Shown here: one piece after another, positions 21,870-35,814 of the stretch
How the letters are laid out: each line of letters opens with the position of its first letter
Position numbering within the stretch: the first letter of the stretch is position 1
From: Vanessa cardui
Taxonomy: Eukaryota > Arthropoda > Insecta > Lepidoptera > Nymphalidae
Direction of reading: 5' to 3'
Length of the DNA stretch: 64,000 bases
Assembly: GCF_905220365.1 (NCBI RefSeq)
Contig: NC_061154.1
Coordinates: forward strand, 6,758,001 to 6,822,000
The notes under the pieces: model-generated
What the model was told of the DNA's origin: nothing
Seen by the model: the letters and a program-made list of their open reading frames with translations, nothing else
The model's database searches: none
Position numbers and translations under genes: made by a program

Positions 21870-24190
21870 AAAAACAAAATTAAGCCTTTATAATAACATA
21901 TTTTAAAACATAATTAAAAATAATAATTGTGTAACAACTTTTCCATTGGTATTAAAATAACATTTTAAAATAGTTTCTTTTATTACAGGTACATTACAAA
22001 CACAGTACTTATGTTTTATTATAAAAATGGTGTGTCTACAAAATAATGGGGACAATTTAAAATTATGTTACAACATTCTGTCAACATCTGGTATAATAAA
22101 TAGCACGTGTTGATCTATGGGCATGGAGTAAAATAAGTGTTACTTTTGCTTGATACTTTACACTACCGTTATAATGGCTGCTAGTTTGGGCTCGGCTTAG
22201 TAAAGAAAAAGAAAAGACCTATTATGAATAACCACCACGTGCCAAATAAGAAGTACATCTGGCGTTTGTGTCAACAATATGATAGAGCAGCGAATTTTAA
22301 CTCTTATTGATTATAAGGACAACTTCAGTAAATTTAATGTTACCGTTTAGAATACTAAAATTTGTTTTTTTTTTTCATATCTCTTTCGAACCTATTTATT
22401 CATTTTCTTAATATTATATAGGTGTATTGATGCAGGATGGATAGGCACTTAACAAAGGAAGGCGAGAGACCTATCAAAGATAATTAAAGCTTAGATTACT
22501 CTTAAAACCCTTATCTTTCTCAAGCACTTAATTATTATGAATAGGCATTACAGAAAAGCAATCATAACAATAATCATTCTAAATTATTATCTAGTTCCTA
22601 ACCACTAGCGCCACCTAGTACAGTTTTATAGAACTATTATTTTTTTACTGTTTTGTAATTTTTTGTTTTAATAATATAATTATATAATTTTAAATAATAA
22701 TATAATTTTATAATAAACTCTAAGTTTACAGTAAATACCTGAAGCTAAGTTTTGATTTTTACTTTTTTAAGTATATCTAATAGTGGGTGTACATTATATA
22801 CGTAGGAATAGAGAAAAAAACACATTCTAAATAAACTCCAAAAGAGTTCTTTCCTTAATGGAGTTCGAAATTGGAATTTTGGCTAATTTTACAAATTCTA
22901 AGCTGAACTGAAGTTCTAAGAACTATTAGTACTTCGCAGGACATGCCAGTAGCTAGGAAAAAGCATCACGGCGACTGAATTCGATCAGCCTGACAACTTA
23001 AACATATTATGAAATTTTATTCTTATATGATATAATTTTCTTATTGTGTATTTTAATAAAGATTGTTATAATTGTACGTGTCAACCGCTCATTCGCCTCT
23101 GCATTTTACAACTTGGTTGTGTTAGAAGAATATTCTATTGTTATGTTTGTACATTTTTCTAGGTAATGACATACGTATTAAAAAGTATAAAGCTATATAT
23201 CATAGTAATGTAATCGTGTGTTTCGTTATGGTTTGCTATACTACAACGGCAGGAAAATGACGAAATAAAATTCTACATAATAGAAATACATTTTCGTAAC
23301 AGATTACGAATACTCTCGTAACTTGATTAATAACTGTCCTAATACGAAATAGGTTAGTAAAGAAGATATTATTTGTTTTGGCTCGAATATTAATTAATAC
23401 AAATACCAAATGAAGTAAAGTTGTAACTGTAATAGACTTGTTGATTAGATAGCGAACTACGTAACCGTTATCATAATGGAAGGGTATTTTATTTAACATT
23501 TCATGGTTTCGATTACTTAGTACAAGGTAATATAATAATAAAGAAATAATTAAATTGTTTTGTAACGCCATGTGTGTAGTTTGCACGATTCGCTATCGTA
23601 AATAATGCACCAATGACGTTGCGATCTAATGCAACAATTCTAAATATAAAATTTATTTCAAACTGGCCCTTTAATACTCTGACATTCCACTGCCATTTAA
23701 GAGCGGTGTCAATAAAACACTTTATCTGACGCGGACAAGTTATTAACTGAACAGCTCAACTTAAGACTCCTTCATATTAAAAAACGACCGCTTGCTCTCG
23801 TAACTCTCATGAGTGTTAAGTATGCGCGAAATAGGACGTTAGATGTTTAAAAATGTACATAATTTTATATGGATTCAAATATATATATAAAAAAACTTAA
23901 TATGAAATTTATTAACTCGATAATAATCTTTAAATAATCGATCAGCAAATAGTTTGACAATGTGAAAGCATCGCAAACTGAAAGGACAAAAAACAAAATG
24001 AAGTACGTAACAGTTAAACTCGCAATTATTGGTACTACACATTACTGCAAGTTATGTCATGGAATGGCGTTTAACAAGGCAATTCAGCAAATACAACTGG
24101 ACTGTTTACCAACGTTTTTGTACACGAGTTATTCTGTTAAGTATGATTATTGAGTATAATTATTAATTAGCCTTCAGAAATAAGTATTAA
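21870..24190. other. probable 5' intron of pico, no gene recognised
   Basis: AT-rich. The longest frame is a 111-codon minus-strand ORF from ATG (about 23571) to 23236 with a hydrophobic start (MALQNNLIISLLLYYLVL). It has no recognised domain and a composition like the surroundings, so it is not called as a gene. Confidence 0.45.
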
Positions 24191-24328
24191 TGTCTAGTTA
24201 TCACCCGCGGGTTAGTTATCGTTTAGGAGGTCTTCAGCTGTTGGGCATAAAAGACCATGGAGTTCCTTCCTTGAATTTCAAGCTTGCTTTGTACCAAATT
24301 TCATCAAATTCGCTTCAGATTTGGCCGT
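24190..24328 (-). repeat. Helitron-like repeat, family 3, reverse copy fragment
   Basis: The plus strand reads ATCACCCGCGGGTTAGTTATC, then CAAGCTTGCTTTGTACCAAA and TTTCATCAAATTCG, the reverse of the family 3 block seen at 38785 and 63687. Confidence 0.5.
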
Positions 24329-24329
24329 G

Positions 24330-24928
24330 AATAAATAAAATTTTAACAAAAAGAAAAACCGACTTCAAACAAAACACTATTTTAAAACAAATGAATATGC
24401 ACGAAAAAGTAATAAAAATAATTGCGTATTCAACATATTTTTTAGAGTCTTCCTAAGTTAAATGAAATGAAAAATATTAGACTACTTAAAAGTCGATTAA
24501 CGATTATATCATGTAGTTATAGTTATTGGTATATTTGGAGCCGGTGTCAGCCACGGTGCCCTTGCCCCAACAATCAAAAGAAAGAAGCGATACGAGCCCC
24601 TTGATTCATCCAGTATATTATTGTGTAAAAGGTAATTTGTAAAAAAACATATTTGTTAAAGTATTCTCGTATTGTTTTTTGATAGATATACTGTAGGGTT
24701 TTATTGGCTGACACCGACTCCAAATATAACAATAATTATAACTACATGATATAATCGTTAATCGACTTTTAAGTAGTCTAATATTTTTCATTTCATTTAA
24801 CTTACGAAGACTCTAAAAAATATGTTGAATACGCAATTATTTTTATTACTTTTTCGTGCATATTCATTTGTTTTAAAATAGTGTTTTGTTTGAAGTCGGT
24901 TTTTCTTTTTGTTAAAATTTTATTTATT
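24330..24928. mobile_element. foldback (long terminal inverted repeat) element
   Basis: The left arm 24330-24552 and right arm 24706-24928 are reverse complements over about 220 bases with few mismatches (for example GGAGCCGGTGTCAGCC against GGCTGACACCGACTCC). The core is about 150 bases and non-coding. The arms contain AAAAACCGACTTCAAAC at the outer side. This is the structure of a non-autonomous DNA transposon or foldback element. I could not identify a clear target duplication. Confidence 0.8.
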
Positions 24929-25270
24929 TTTTGATTTTAAGTGAAGCTGATGTTGACTAACTAATTTTTTTAATATGTATAGATTAAGCGTTCCGTTTAT
25001 ATGAGTCTGAAACTACTTCGAGGACAATTTCAAAGGAAACTTGCGAATAAAGCAAAAATAGACTTTCGAAAATGCGGATTTAATACGTCACGCGGCGTAA
25101 ACTACAAGGATCCCTCGAAAGAGCTGTAATCGAACTCAGCAAAAAAACTTTGAAAAAGGCCAACTATATTTCGTACATCATATGACATCACATCACATAC
25201 ACAAAATTTGATTAAAGAAAGTAAGAAATTCTGCCCCATATCGCACCCTAACTGCGAGCCGTATAGGAGT

Positions 25271-25526
25271 TCCATCACTACATAGTATAAAACAAAGTCG
25301 CTTTCTCTGTCCCTATATCTTTAAATCTACGCAACGGATTTTGATGCGTTTTTTTTTAAAAGATAGTGTGATTCAAGGGGAAGGTTTGTGTATATAATAC
25401 ATGAACAATATAGTAAAGAAACACTGATAATTTTAGAAGTTTGCGATGTGATGTCGTATATAAACAAATTCTGTAGTATATTTAGTATCAGTATTGCACC
25501 CGTGCGAAGCCGGGTTGGGTAGCTAG
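25271..25526 (+). mobile_element. non-autonomous Helitron, family 1, second copy
   Basis: It begins TCCATCACTACATAGTATAA, shares AAAACAAAGTCGC, CAACGGATTTTGATGCG and CACTGATAATTTTAGAAG with the copy at 2131, and ends CACCCGTGCGAAGCCGGGTT...GCTAG, followed by T. Confidence 0.65.
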
Positions 25527-25739
25527 TTGATTATAATATTCGACTATGATAATTACATAAACATAACCACATTACGGAAGGTGACTCAAATATCCAAATA
25601 ACCTATAAATAAAAGATTCGACCGAGTATCGCTAACGTACTCCTCAGAATTGTTCCGTTCCCTTCCGTTCCGTTACTTTGTCATGGATCCTGTGCTCAGA
25701 ACCTTACCAAACTTTCACCAAATTACCCTTGAAGTATAT

Positions 25740-25973
25740 ATTTTATAATAAAAAAAGAATTATCAAAATTGGTTAACGTGATTTTCAGTTATTCACCTAT
25801 TTGTCGCGCATATACATAATGCAAATTTAAGACTTATGTCGTTTTCACATGGATACCATCATTGGAAAAAAAAATAAAAAAAATGGGACCCCACGGGAAG
25901 CACTACCTTTCAAACACAAAAAAAATTATCAAAATCGGTCCACCCAGTGAAAAGTTATGAGGTAACAAACATA

Positions 25974-26005
<32 letters not shown>

Positions 26006-26056
26006 AAAAATACAGACGAATTGATAACCTCCTCCTTTTGGAAGTCGGTTGAAAAG
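25740..26056 (+). repeat. A-rich repeat ending in GAAGTCGGTT
   Basis: It contains ATCAAAATCGGTCCACCCAG, a long interrupted A-run at about 25971-26010, and CCTCCTCCTTTTGGAAGTCGG. The GAAGTCGGTT end is the inverse of AACCGACTTC found in the arms of the foldback element at 24357 and 24888, so the two may belong to related or nested elements. Confidence 0.5.
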
Positions 26057-26059
26057 CAA

Positions 26060-29000
26060 CAGACACACAGAGTTACTTATGATATAATGTTACTATAGAT
26101 TAGGTAAACAAGAAGTTTATTCAAGTGCATCTTCGCCTGATAAAGTGGTCAAACAAGTTTATGTAATTTTATATTTCCTAATATTATTAAAATAACCTCT
26201 AATACAATACAAAATATCGTTTCAAAATTGTTTTAGTTTAGTTTCAATATTGTTGATTGAAAATGGGAATACTTAGCGGTTGATTTATTAAATTACGATG
26301 AAAATGATTAAAATGCAGCAAATACCTAAATATTTGAAAGAAACGTCAGCAAATCTTAGAAAAAATGTTTGTTTAACTTCAGTACATTTTTAGCTTATGT
26401 TTTCCAAACGATGTATATATAATTAATTGGTTTATTGGATTGGTTTTTTAAAAAATATATTTGTATAAAAATAATCGCAAGTTTAACTCTGTTAAATGTT
26501 TATATTGTCTCCTTTAAACGCAGTTGAGAACTTGTGTATTTAGCCTCAGGGGTTGAATGGCAATTACGAATCCAATTGAATTTCTCTCTCAGTCGGGTTG
26601 TGTACTACTAGTCAGAGAATTCAATGCAGAATAATTTAAACATTATAAAGTTTAATCCGTTCTCGATATTAAAACATATAATAGGATTATTAATTTATTC
26701 GATAGTTTAATTGAATCGGATACTTTGTAAAAGCAAGTCGGCAACCTCAGAAATGCATCTTCAAAGTATTCGAATAGAAGCTAGGTAATTAGCTGGAATG
26801 TCAGCAGCTAACGCAAAGCAACGAACAACCTAGCTTCTTTGAAAAATGATAAGGTAAGGAGCAAAAATAATCAGGTCATCGATTTTTTTGCACACATCAT
26901 TCTAATTTTCGATCGGAATATAGTGATGTATAAAATTTAAATCCAAAATAAAAATGAGAAGTTATTTACTTTTTATAAAACATAATTTCCCACCCAGACG
27001 CTATTCTGACTTTAAGCGGATTCGCATGGTTCGCTACACGGTTTGATACGACCAGAATATGTATTCCTATCAATCGGGTATTGTCTGGTGGGCGCTATTA
27101 TCACCCTCGACGGGTGTGACGCCCACCTTGCCTCCGTGAGCACGTGACCTTTAGTCCCAATAAAAAGCACGTGGTCAAACGTTTGGTAAAGTGTCTGTTA
27201 ATTTGAGAATATCAAGTACGAAAGGGATGACAACAAAAAGCCAACGAAAAACCGTTTGAAGTAGGTAGATCACACGAGGGACATGGGCAAAATTAGATTT
27301 TAAATTTTTACAGTTAGTTTCATCATACTATGAGGTATGTGTTTCGTTATTTCAGATTTGCTAATATACTTTTAAGAGGAATGTTTTACGAACTAAGATT
27401 ATTGTATATAAACATGGCGTTTCAAGTGATTATGTTTATGCACTTTTAAAGAGAATACACGTATTGTACTGGGAACATTATAATATAATAGGCAAATGAA
27501 AAGAGTGATATAGTAGGTGATTAGTCCGTAGAAAGTGTATAGAAATATCTATAGGAAAGTCTGCGATAGATGCCGAAGTAATAAATACGAAAATATTTCT
27601 TTTTAAAATAAATACTACTTAAAAATTAGTCGATTTATAAATTATTATACATACATTTAACAAAAAAATTAATGAGAATGATTATATAATTTCATTTACG
27701 ATTACATTTGATGTATAGCGATGTTTAAAGTGGTAATTGAGAGACTTAACGAACTAATAAGGATTAAGCAGCGATGCGGGTTGTAGCTGTTTGATGGGCG
27801 AACAAGCTCCCATGCAATCGCCTTTGCTTTGAATCAGATCGCACCCGGATGTACTCATGTCGCTTCGTCTTGACACCCATCGGTTGCCGAGTGAAATCCC
27901 GAAGGACAATGGGAAGTAATGAATAGCTATTAGTACCCCCATACATGCCAAAGTTCTCCAGCGTGTGAGGAGTCATAATTCTTGTCTAAAAATACATTTC
28001 ATGCACTAAAATTGGATCAGAGGAAGCGTCGAACGGAATGAAGTTATATTAATTTAAATAATAATGGCTTTTGAAGTTACAACGGAGCAGATACTGCAAT
28101 TCAAGTCAATCAAACAAATAATTGGATTTTAGTTTTATGATTTACGTCGACATTTTAAAATATTGGCGGCAAATCGAGTGCGGCTATCGACACCAAATAA
28201 CGTTGAAGCCTGACTTGAAAGAGTAATTGATTTTTAAATATCAATCCAAAGCCTGACGTGGTTATGGAATTTTATTCTGATGTGTTTTATTTTATTTCGA
28301 ATGATTTAATTTATTAATAATATTCAGTCCCTATAATAAGAACAGCGAAAGCAATAATGTATCTACAGGCTGGTAAATAAAATATTAAATCTTAAAAATA
28401 TATTTTTAAACAGAATTCAAGTATCGTACGTAAGTCGCTCATACAGAAATGCGACGGAATGACTGGAAGGATCAGAAATATGTATATACTGTTTAGATAT
28501 TTAATTCAGCTAACTTTAGATACTCGAGTGTTTTTGCACCTTTATCGATAGTTATCACATCGATTATTACGGCTAAACCAAACGGGGAAAGCCTATGATC
28601 GAGTCGCAATTACAGAAATTAATAAAGTCATCATAATCAAGAGCGACCTGAGTGCCGATTTTACACGACGATAATCATATCTTATAAGCTATACATTACC
28701 AAGAATATATAATATTGTAATTGCAAACGTGTCGTAATAAAATCATTGGTTCAAATATTTGTCCAAAGGTGAAAGAAGCAAAGCTTGCAGCAATGTATAG
28801 TTTACATGATTTTTCGCTTCGAGATTGGACCGGATATGTTGGTATTTTTGAAGTGTTTTATGTCACTCTCCATAAATACATTTATTCGTTATAAATAAAT
28901 GTATTCTTGATCTTAAAGAGGCACGATAACAGATTGTCATGAATACTTTGAATAGTAAGCATTTAGTAGAATAATCATACAGATCGCTTTAGCCTTTGTC

Positions 29001-30040
29001 CTTACTTTCTGGCATTTGGTAATGTGATTTTCTCAAATTCTCCAATACATATTTCGGAGAATGAGTAATTATTAATACATTTCTAATTTAGAAGTTCGAT
29101 GCGAAATGATTAATGCCGTAGGTACAAAAAAATAATTAATGTGTAAATTTATATTATAGATTATTGCTACGATGTAAAAAATATAAAAAACGATCCCTAT
29201 ATTTTGCTTTTCTGTCTGTCTGTTTGGTAATAACAGCTTGTTTGAATCCCACTGCTGGGATAACATTTCATATCCTTTTGAGGTGAATGATTGGTATTTG
29301 TATAAATTTTAAAAAAGAAACTATGAACAGAAATTTAGAATGTAAACAGCGCAGAATTGAATCCGCAATATTTGGTTGCGATTCACGTATTCTAGCTATA
29401 ACATTTAATCAGATTTATTTCAAATAATAAATTCATTTGTTAGCAATCGGCTAAAGTGTTATACCCACTCAATGTAAGAGATTATTTTTTTTATTTATAA
29501 AAGCTATCAATAAAGTAATGGAAACGTGAGTACACTGTATATATTACCTTTGTAAAACCGAGTCACTTTATGTCACGACGGCAAAGGTTAAGGTTTTGTA
29601 AAACCAACATCTAATTAAGTTTCAAAGCCAGATAAAATCGTAAATGTTTGCAGGTGTGCCGCTAATAGAATACGTATACAATAACAGTGTTATATAAGAT
29701 GTTAATAGATCACCATGAAAGTATCCAAATTAATGTATTTTTAATGGGGCATGTTTTATACTGTACACTTTTTTGCAACTCGCTACTAGATGGCGCTGAA
29801 ACACATCAACTATTCCGTCCAACAAATCTACTTGTACACATATGTATCCAGAAAATGTCTGCGTGGTTTTACTGGTGTTTATATAAAAATAAATATTTCA
29901 TTGTCTGTGACGCATGCCCTTTGTAACTGAACGTCAATTCAGTTGAAAACGTTGTTTATATTTACATGTCTCTAGCCAAGTACCATTAACGTAAAATAAG
30001 TGGGTCTCGATCCTTATCAGATTATTTCTAACTAACATTG
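26060..30040. other. probable 5' intron of pico, no gene recognised
   Basis: AT-rich. A GC-rich hairpin at 27087-27127 and a GC-richer patch with two overlapping minus-strand open frames at 27754-27976 stand out. A tiny reverse family B SINE fragment (CCCACTGCTGGGATAAC) is at 29248. Confidence 0.45.
27087..27127. repeat. GC-rich two-part hairpin
   Basis: GGTGGGCG (27087-27094) pairs with CGCCCACC (27120-27127). Inside it CACCC pairs with GGGTG around a TCGAC loop. It stands out against the AT-rich surroundings. Confidence 0.6.
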
Positions 30041-30044
30041 TTAC

Positions 30045-30215
30045 TATAAAAGTAAGATTGTTTATCTGTTTGTTTGTTACGTTTACATGTATTAATTACA
30101 CAACCGATAATCATTAAATGTCGTATACATGATGCCAGGGTTACGGTAAAGGCCATAGGTACCTAAGCTTATAAACTCATCACACGTGGTCGAAGCTGCA
30201 AGCGGAAACTAGTTA
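30045..30215 (+). repeat. Helitron-like repeat, family 3, decayed
   Basis: It contains AAAGTAAGATTGTTTATCTG, TTGTTTGTTACG and a terminal AGCTGCAAGCGGAAACTAGTT, echoing the GTAACTCTGTCTG start and the GCGGGC...CTAGT end of the family. Confidence 0.35.
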
Positions 30216-30219
30216 ATTA

Positions 30220-33200
30220 CTAAACGTGATTATTCTAAACTAGATTAAATCCCGGCTTCGGTCGGATAAAAAATAAAACTAAACCAATATAAATAAACTA
30301 TGTACCGTATCCCTACACTAAATTATTATGTAGATATTTTCCGACACGTCAAAAAACGCTACCCGTTCTTCATTCCAAAACTTACTTCATATCTTATAAT
30401 GTTGAAATTTTATTATATTGGATTAAATGTTGAAATATACTTATCGATTATATGAATTTTACGCATATATGTTGTCGAGTAAAACTTATTATTTTTTAAA
30501 GATTTACAAGTTTATAAGTTTTGATCGAGTCTGTCGTACTTGCGAGAAATTTTTAATATAGATATAAGTTGTCATGTTACAATGAACGTTTTCGTGAGTC
30601 TATCAAAAAAAGAAACAGCGGAACAAAATCGATTTAGTCTTATTTCCGTTATATAACTCGCAATAATGAGTTCTTCGTTTAGTTGTTTTTTATTTAACAC
30701 ATCAGTGTATTAACAAAACTCATTACACTAGACACTTTCTAGTGTGAAATATATATACGAATAAGTCCAACGTTATCGAGTAAAAATTTCTTATTTTACA
30801 GTTTAAATTAAGATTCATATGACGTTTTTAATAAAATCAATCTCTCTAATTCTGTCTAAAAGACATAACAAGCATTTCATCAATAATTGAACTGTACTTA
30901 TTTATTGGCTTAAAAAAATGACTACTTACGTGAACATGACTGCTAAGTAAATAATATTTTTTTTTCATATCATATTTTTACATAATCATGTCCGAACGTG
31001 TTTGAATAAAACATTAGGAATTGACATAGACCTTGTTATGTACCCTTGACCTTAATACATAGTACAGACAAATGATACTAAATACTGTTTATATAAGTTT
31101 TAACTTACATTAATACGAATTTTTGTGTGTTGTATTTCATATGTTTGTACTATTTTGTGTTGAAATGACGTAACGATTCTCATTTTATATTATGACAATT
31201 AAAAAAAAACTTTGGTCGATTTCCACAATGCATTTTAAAGTTTATAATATTTTATTTGACATAACAAAAGACAGTGTTAGAATATAAAAATATTATTCAC
31301 ACTAAGATAAAAAAAAACCTATTAAAAAGCATTTTTATTTGAATAATAGGAACTTTTGCATCATATTTAAATGATAACGAACAAAAACTAACTGATTATA
31401 CATTATGTATATATTTAAATAATCAGTGTATTTGCTGTCGACACTCAAGATTACAGTTGCAAGTATAAATGTCATATCTATTTTCTAGAAATGAATGAAA
31501 CCATATATTCATGAGCTATTTTAAGAATTTAACGAGACTCGTGCATAATGATTAGGTAATAATAAATATAACAAGTGAATATATTTTGTGACAAGTGAAT
31601 GAATTAAAGTCTTTGTATGAAAAAACCAATTCATATTGGAGATGCTATCTATACTAATATTAAAATGCGTAATTCAATTTGACTGTCTTTTGTTCTTTCA
31701 AACTTATATTATCGCTTTCCATCAGGTGAGCCTCCTCGTTTACCATTAACAGCTGATCCCCTAAAACGACAGCGAAACCGCAGGCGACTGCCAGTTGACT
31801 ATATAGATTTTTGGATATCATTGTTATGTGTTGATATCGTAATTTTATTTTTTGTATTAAAAGATGTATTTATTTATATTAACAACATTGGCGCATGATT
31901 TCGCTAATATTAGTGGTTAGTTTTGACAGTTTTTTTTTCGACTAAAAAACGGAAAAATAATGCTTTTAATCTGTGCTAAATATTATAGATCTTTATAATT
32001 TAGTCGTTTTATATAGTGACAAATAATAATATCAAGGAACCTGTTTGGCTAATACGTTAAACAACGATCATCGTTGATGACTCTCCGTATTATCTGAGTC
32101 ACCTACGAAATTATGAATGAGTAACGACTCTACTATAAAATATGTGTAACGGTAGTGTGTTTAAACAATAATAAAATCATATTTTATTTATAGTCATAAC
32201 CTCACGGATAGCGATATAGTCCATAATCGTATGATACATAATATAACGCTTATATTTAAAATAATATAATATAAGGGCACTCATTATTTTTTTAATTTTC
32301 CGAAAATTATTAGTACTCTAGAAAGAAGTTTTTTTTAATGACGCTTATTTTTCGCCAAGAACGTATTATGAATAACAATGTAAATAATTTCACAATTTTA
32401 CGATTTTAGATATTTATACATGCATGATATAAGATATTGCATATAAGTTAATTTATCTCCGTACCTTGTACTTACAACGGTGATCTTGTATCATTCAACG
32501 AACTCTCCCAATCGTCGTTAACAAAGCTGTTATCTGCATATTATTCATATCAGCAAAATTGTGTATTTCAAATGAAATGCACGCCAATTAAAAACATTCT
32601 AGACCGCCTGCACTACATTCTTAGAAATATGTTTAAATATGCTTATTCGAAGCAATAATTTGATTTGATTTGATCTCGTTAATTGATATCGTATTTAAAC
32701 GATGGGCTACACTTTATTTTCACTATTTAATTAAACAATCACATTTCACTGCAAATTTTTGAACGCGTGAGATCGTATCGCGGCGATAGGAGCGACCGTG
32801 GCGAAGAGCCGACTATGAATGAATATTACTCTGAGCTTAACATAGTAACATAGGTAGTATGTTTGTATATTAGTAGATAACACTCATTTGATTTATTGAT
32901 TTTATAAATGTATATAGCTTATAGGGATTAACACGGAATTGTTATATATCTGGGAATATTTGTTTAACTAGTAAAGTGGTTCTATTTTCTTCTCGTACTT
33001 GGCGGGTCCGTTCCAAACTAAAATTTCAATTATATAAAGAATTAAATAAGACCCGACATATGTGTTGCCTTATTTTTTATTGTGTGTTTTAAATTAAAAC
33101 CTTTTGTAAGTAAATCTCAAGAAAATTTACGTAACAAACCTTTATGTTCTATAATAGTCTACTTAATATGAGTTTTCTAAAAATTTCTCTATAATTCATC

Positions 33201-34730
33201 TAAGTTTTGGTTTTCAATTTAAGTTTCTCCTTTGCCACGATAGTGCCTTGGCCGCCAATTTTCACTACGTCTGCATTGACTTAATAAACAGAAAGAAGTC
33301 ATGTTTAAATTAAAGTAACCTTTTGAAATTTGCAAGGTATAAGTTATACTGTTGTGGAAAACATATCCCATGGACCAAAAAATAAATAAGGGCACTATGA
33401 GTAATAACTGGGAATTATGATTAATATTAGGTATTTAAGTTTCACTTAGATTTTTTTTTCTTTCTCATATAAAATACATTTTTAAATATAAAATACAAAG
33501 TATATAAAATATATTTCCTCACAATACGCGCCGTGCCAAGGAGCACTGTATATAAGTTTCACAATTTTTACATTGTCCGGAATTTATGAATATTGATATG
33601 TGATCATCAAGAAATGTGATAATACATAGATATGTGCTAGAGTATGACGAGGCTTTTGTGAAATCTACTGGAATACCATGAAATCAAATGGAGGCGTTGA
33701 ATATTTTAATCTATTACGTCTTAATATTGATATATTGGTAATTATTTAAAATATCCGGACACTATGTATAATATCCAATGGAGCAAACACACACATTTGC
33801 AACGACCAGATGTATTTTTTTTTTAATTTAAAATAAAGAATATTCCAAACATTTATTATTACAAAAATTATACATAATATGTAAATTTGTTGTCACAAAG
33901 ATGTATAAATGTTATCTATAACGCGTTAAATCACAATATTGCGTTGGTGTTTCCTGTTTTTAATCTGTGTGGACTAAAAATGTTTATCTACAATATTTTG
34001 TGTATGACGTATCATTTAATAATCGCTTTATCCAATAGTCACATTTAACGGCGAAGCGAGCTTAAATCGCTTAAAAGGCATCATTTTATAATTAAAACTT
34101 TATCTCGTTAATTAATCTGATTTACATTAAAACATCTGTGACAATCCACCATTTTTGGAGGTTGATTTTTAACGTGTTAGACTATTTTATTAGTCGTGTT
34201 ATTTACATAAATAATATTTTCATCAGGTACTTTTTGGTATTAAATAGCGTCTAAATATATATGTATCTATTGAATAGCTTCTACAATTAAGGTTGTAAAA
34301 TAATTACAAAACAATCGTAATTGTGGTAATATAGGGAATTAAGCTTGCGTCCTGTTTTTAGTAAATTACAAACATTGACTACAATTATAGATCGTATCAT
34401 ACGCTTCGTGTAAAATCTTTCTACTATCGAAACTAAAATAAAACAAAGTAGGTGTTATTAGTTTTTTCCATCGATTCTAGAGCGTCTACTTTTTTCATAC
34501 CATATTGTTTTCACTACGATGTTCTAAATTATGATATATGGGTCGTCTATATATAAACAATACGATCTCATATCTAAGAAAAGATTCAGAAATAAAAAAA
34601 AATTCGTTGAAACCATCAAATGCGGCACCGTAAGAGATGCGAGTTATGTTAAGAGTCTGACTTTCAACATGCAATATTACAGCTGAAACCTGTAGTTCTG
34701 ACTTTTTGATTATGATCATTACTTTATCAG
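30220..34730. other. probable 5' intron of pico, mostly featureless
   Basis: AT-rich with no coding exon seen. A repeat remnant at 31650-31800 contains TTTCCATCAGGTGAGCCTCC, and a small GC-rich patch lies at 32762-32815. Confidence 0.45.
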
Positions 34731-34734
34731 TACA

Positions 34735-34952
34735 TATGTTATGCATATTATGCGGGGGAATGAGGAACATATCTGTGAGGAAGGTCTTGAGCATGGATGT
34801 GGATGGATATAGAGGTAGAGGAAGACCAAAGAAACGATGAATGGATTGTGCGAAAGAGGATATGATTTGAAAGAATGTTACTACGTCTGACAGAGATGTA
34901 TGGAAGGTGAAGACAGAAGTGGGATAAGGGCAGGAGGATGATGATGATGACT
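34735..34952 (+). pseudogene. non-LTR retrotransposon relic, end of the polymerase ORF
   Basis: Translation of the plus strand gives RKVLSMDVDGYRGRGRPKKR, a stop, MDCAKEDMI, a stop, then KNVTTSDRDVWKV. The GRGRPKKRWxDCVKEDM pattern is the familiar C-terminal tail of RTE-like retrotransposon polyproteins in insects. Two internal stops show it is dead. A GAT/GAC microsatellite follows. The minus-strand open frame over the same bases is a shadow. Confidence 0.7.
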
Positions 34953-35299
34953 TTATCACTGTATAAGAGAATTAAAAAAATCGTCTAATCGTCAGTTACA
35001 TTGATTTCCTTAAGCATATTCAATTTGTATTAAATAAGTAACGAACGTGAGTTGTTTGCCGATGATTCGTTCAAGCCGGCGCGTGATTCACGTCTATTGT
35101 TTGTACAAGCGTATACAAGCGTGTTTATCGCAACGAGTGCGCAAATATGATAATCGGGTTAGCTCCATCCAATGCGGATATCACGGGAACATTTCATTGG
35201 ATGCGGGAAAAATTTGTATATATAATTACGGGCTAAAGCAGGGCGCTGCTGCTGAATATCATGCAATGAATATTTTAATTTAATAGACCGCTACACAGC

Positions 35300-35512
35300 A
35301 TTGCTTAGTATTGTTGCGTTCTGGTTCTGCTAAAGGGCGAATGAGCCAGTGTTACAACAGGCACAAGATGAATAACATTTCAGCTCTTAGAGGTAGCACA
35401 TTGGCGATTTAAGTATTGATTAATAATTCTTACAGACATTATCTTTAGGCGGTGGTGCCAACTTAATATTAGGGGACCATTTGCAAGTGCGCCTACCTAT
35501 ACAATAAAAAAC
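35300..35512 (+). repeat. SINE-like repeat, family A, decayed
   Basis: It contains GTATTGTTGCGTTCTGGTTC, GAGCCAGTGTTACAACAGGC and GCGCCTACCTATACAATAAA, each a diverged form of blocks in the copy at 2598. Confidence 0.55.
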
Positions 35513-35814
35513 AATAATATTAAGATTGAAGTTAACGTTTATAAACATTTTGAGCCATTAATTTATTACATCAAATAAATTCAGTATATCAGCAAATATT
35601 TATTTTAATTATTAAATATCTACTATCGATTTAAATGAATATAATGTGTAATGGGTTTACAGTCTCATAAACACGAGTCGAAGTTCCTTAACCTACAGTA
35701 TTATGTTACTAGCACATATTATAATTGCGGTATGTAATTGTAAATGTGTCAAGGTAATTGATTTGTCTTACATTCATAAAATATTTCTCGGAGAGAAGCT
35801 CAACCTTTCTTCTG

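Noticed and set aside
34495..34959. 154-codon minus-strand frame
   Set aside because: It is the reverse of a retrotransposon relic whose GRGRPKKR pattern reads on the plus strand.
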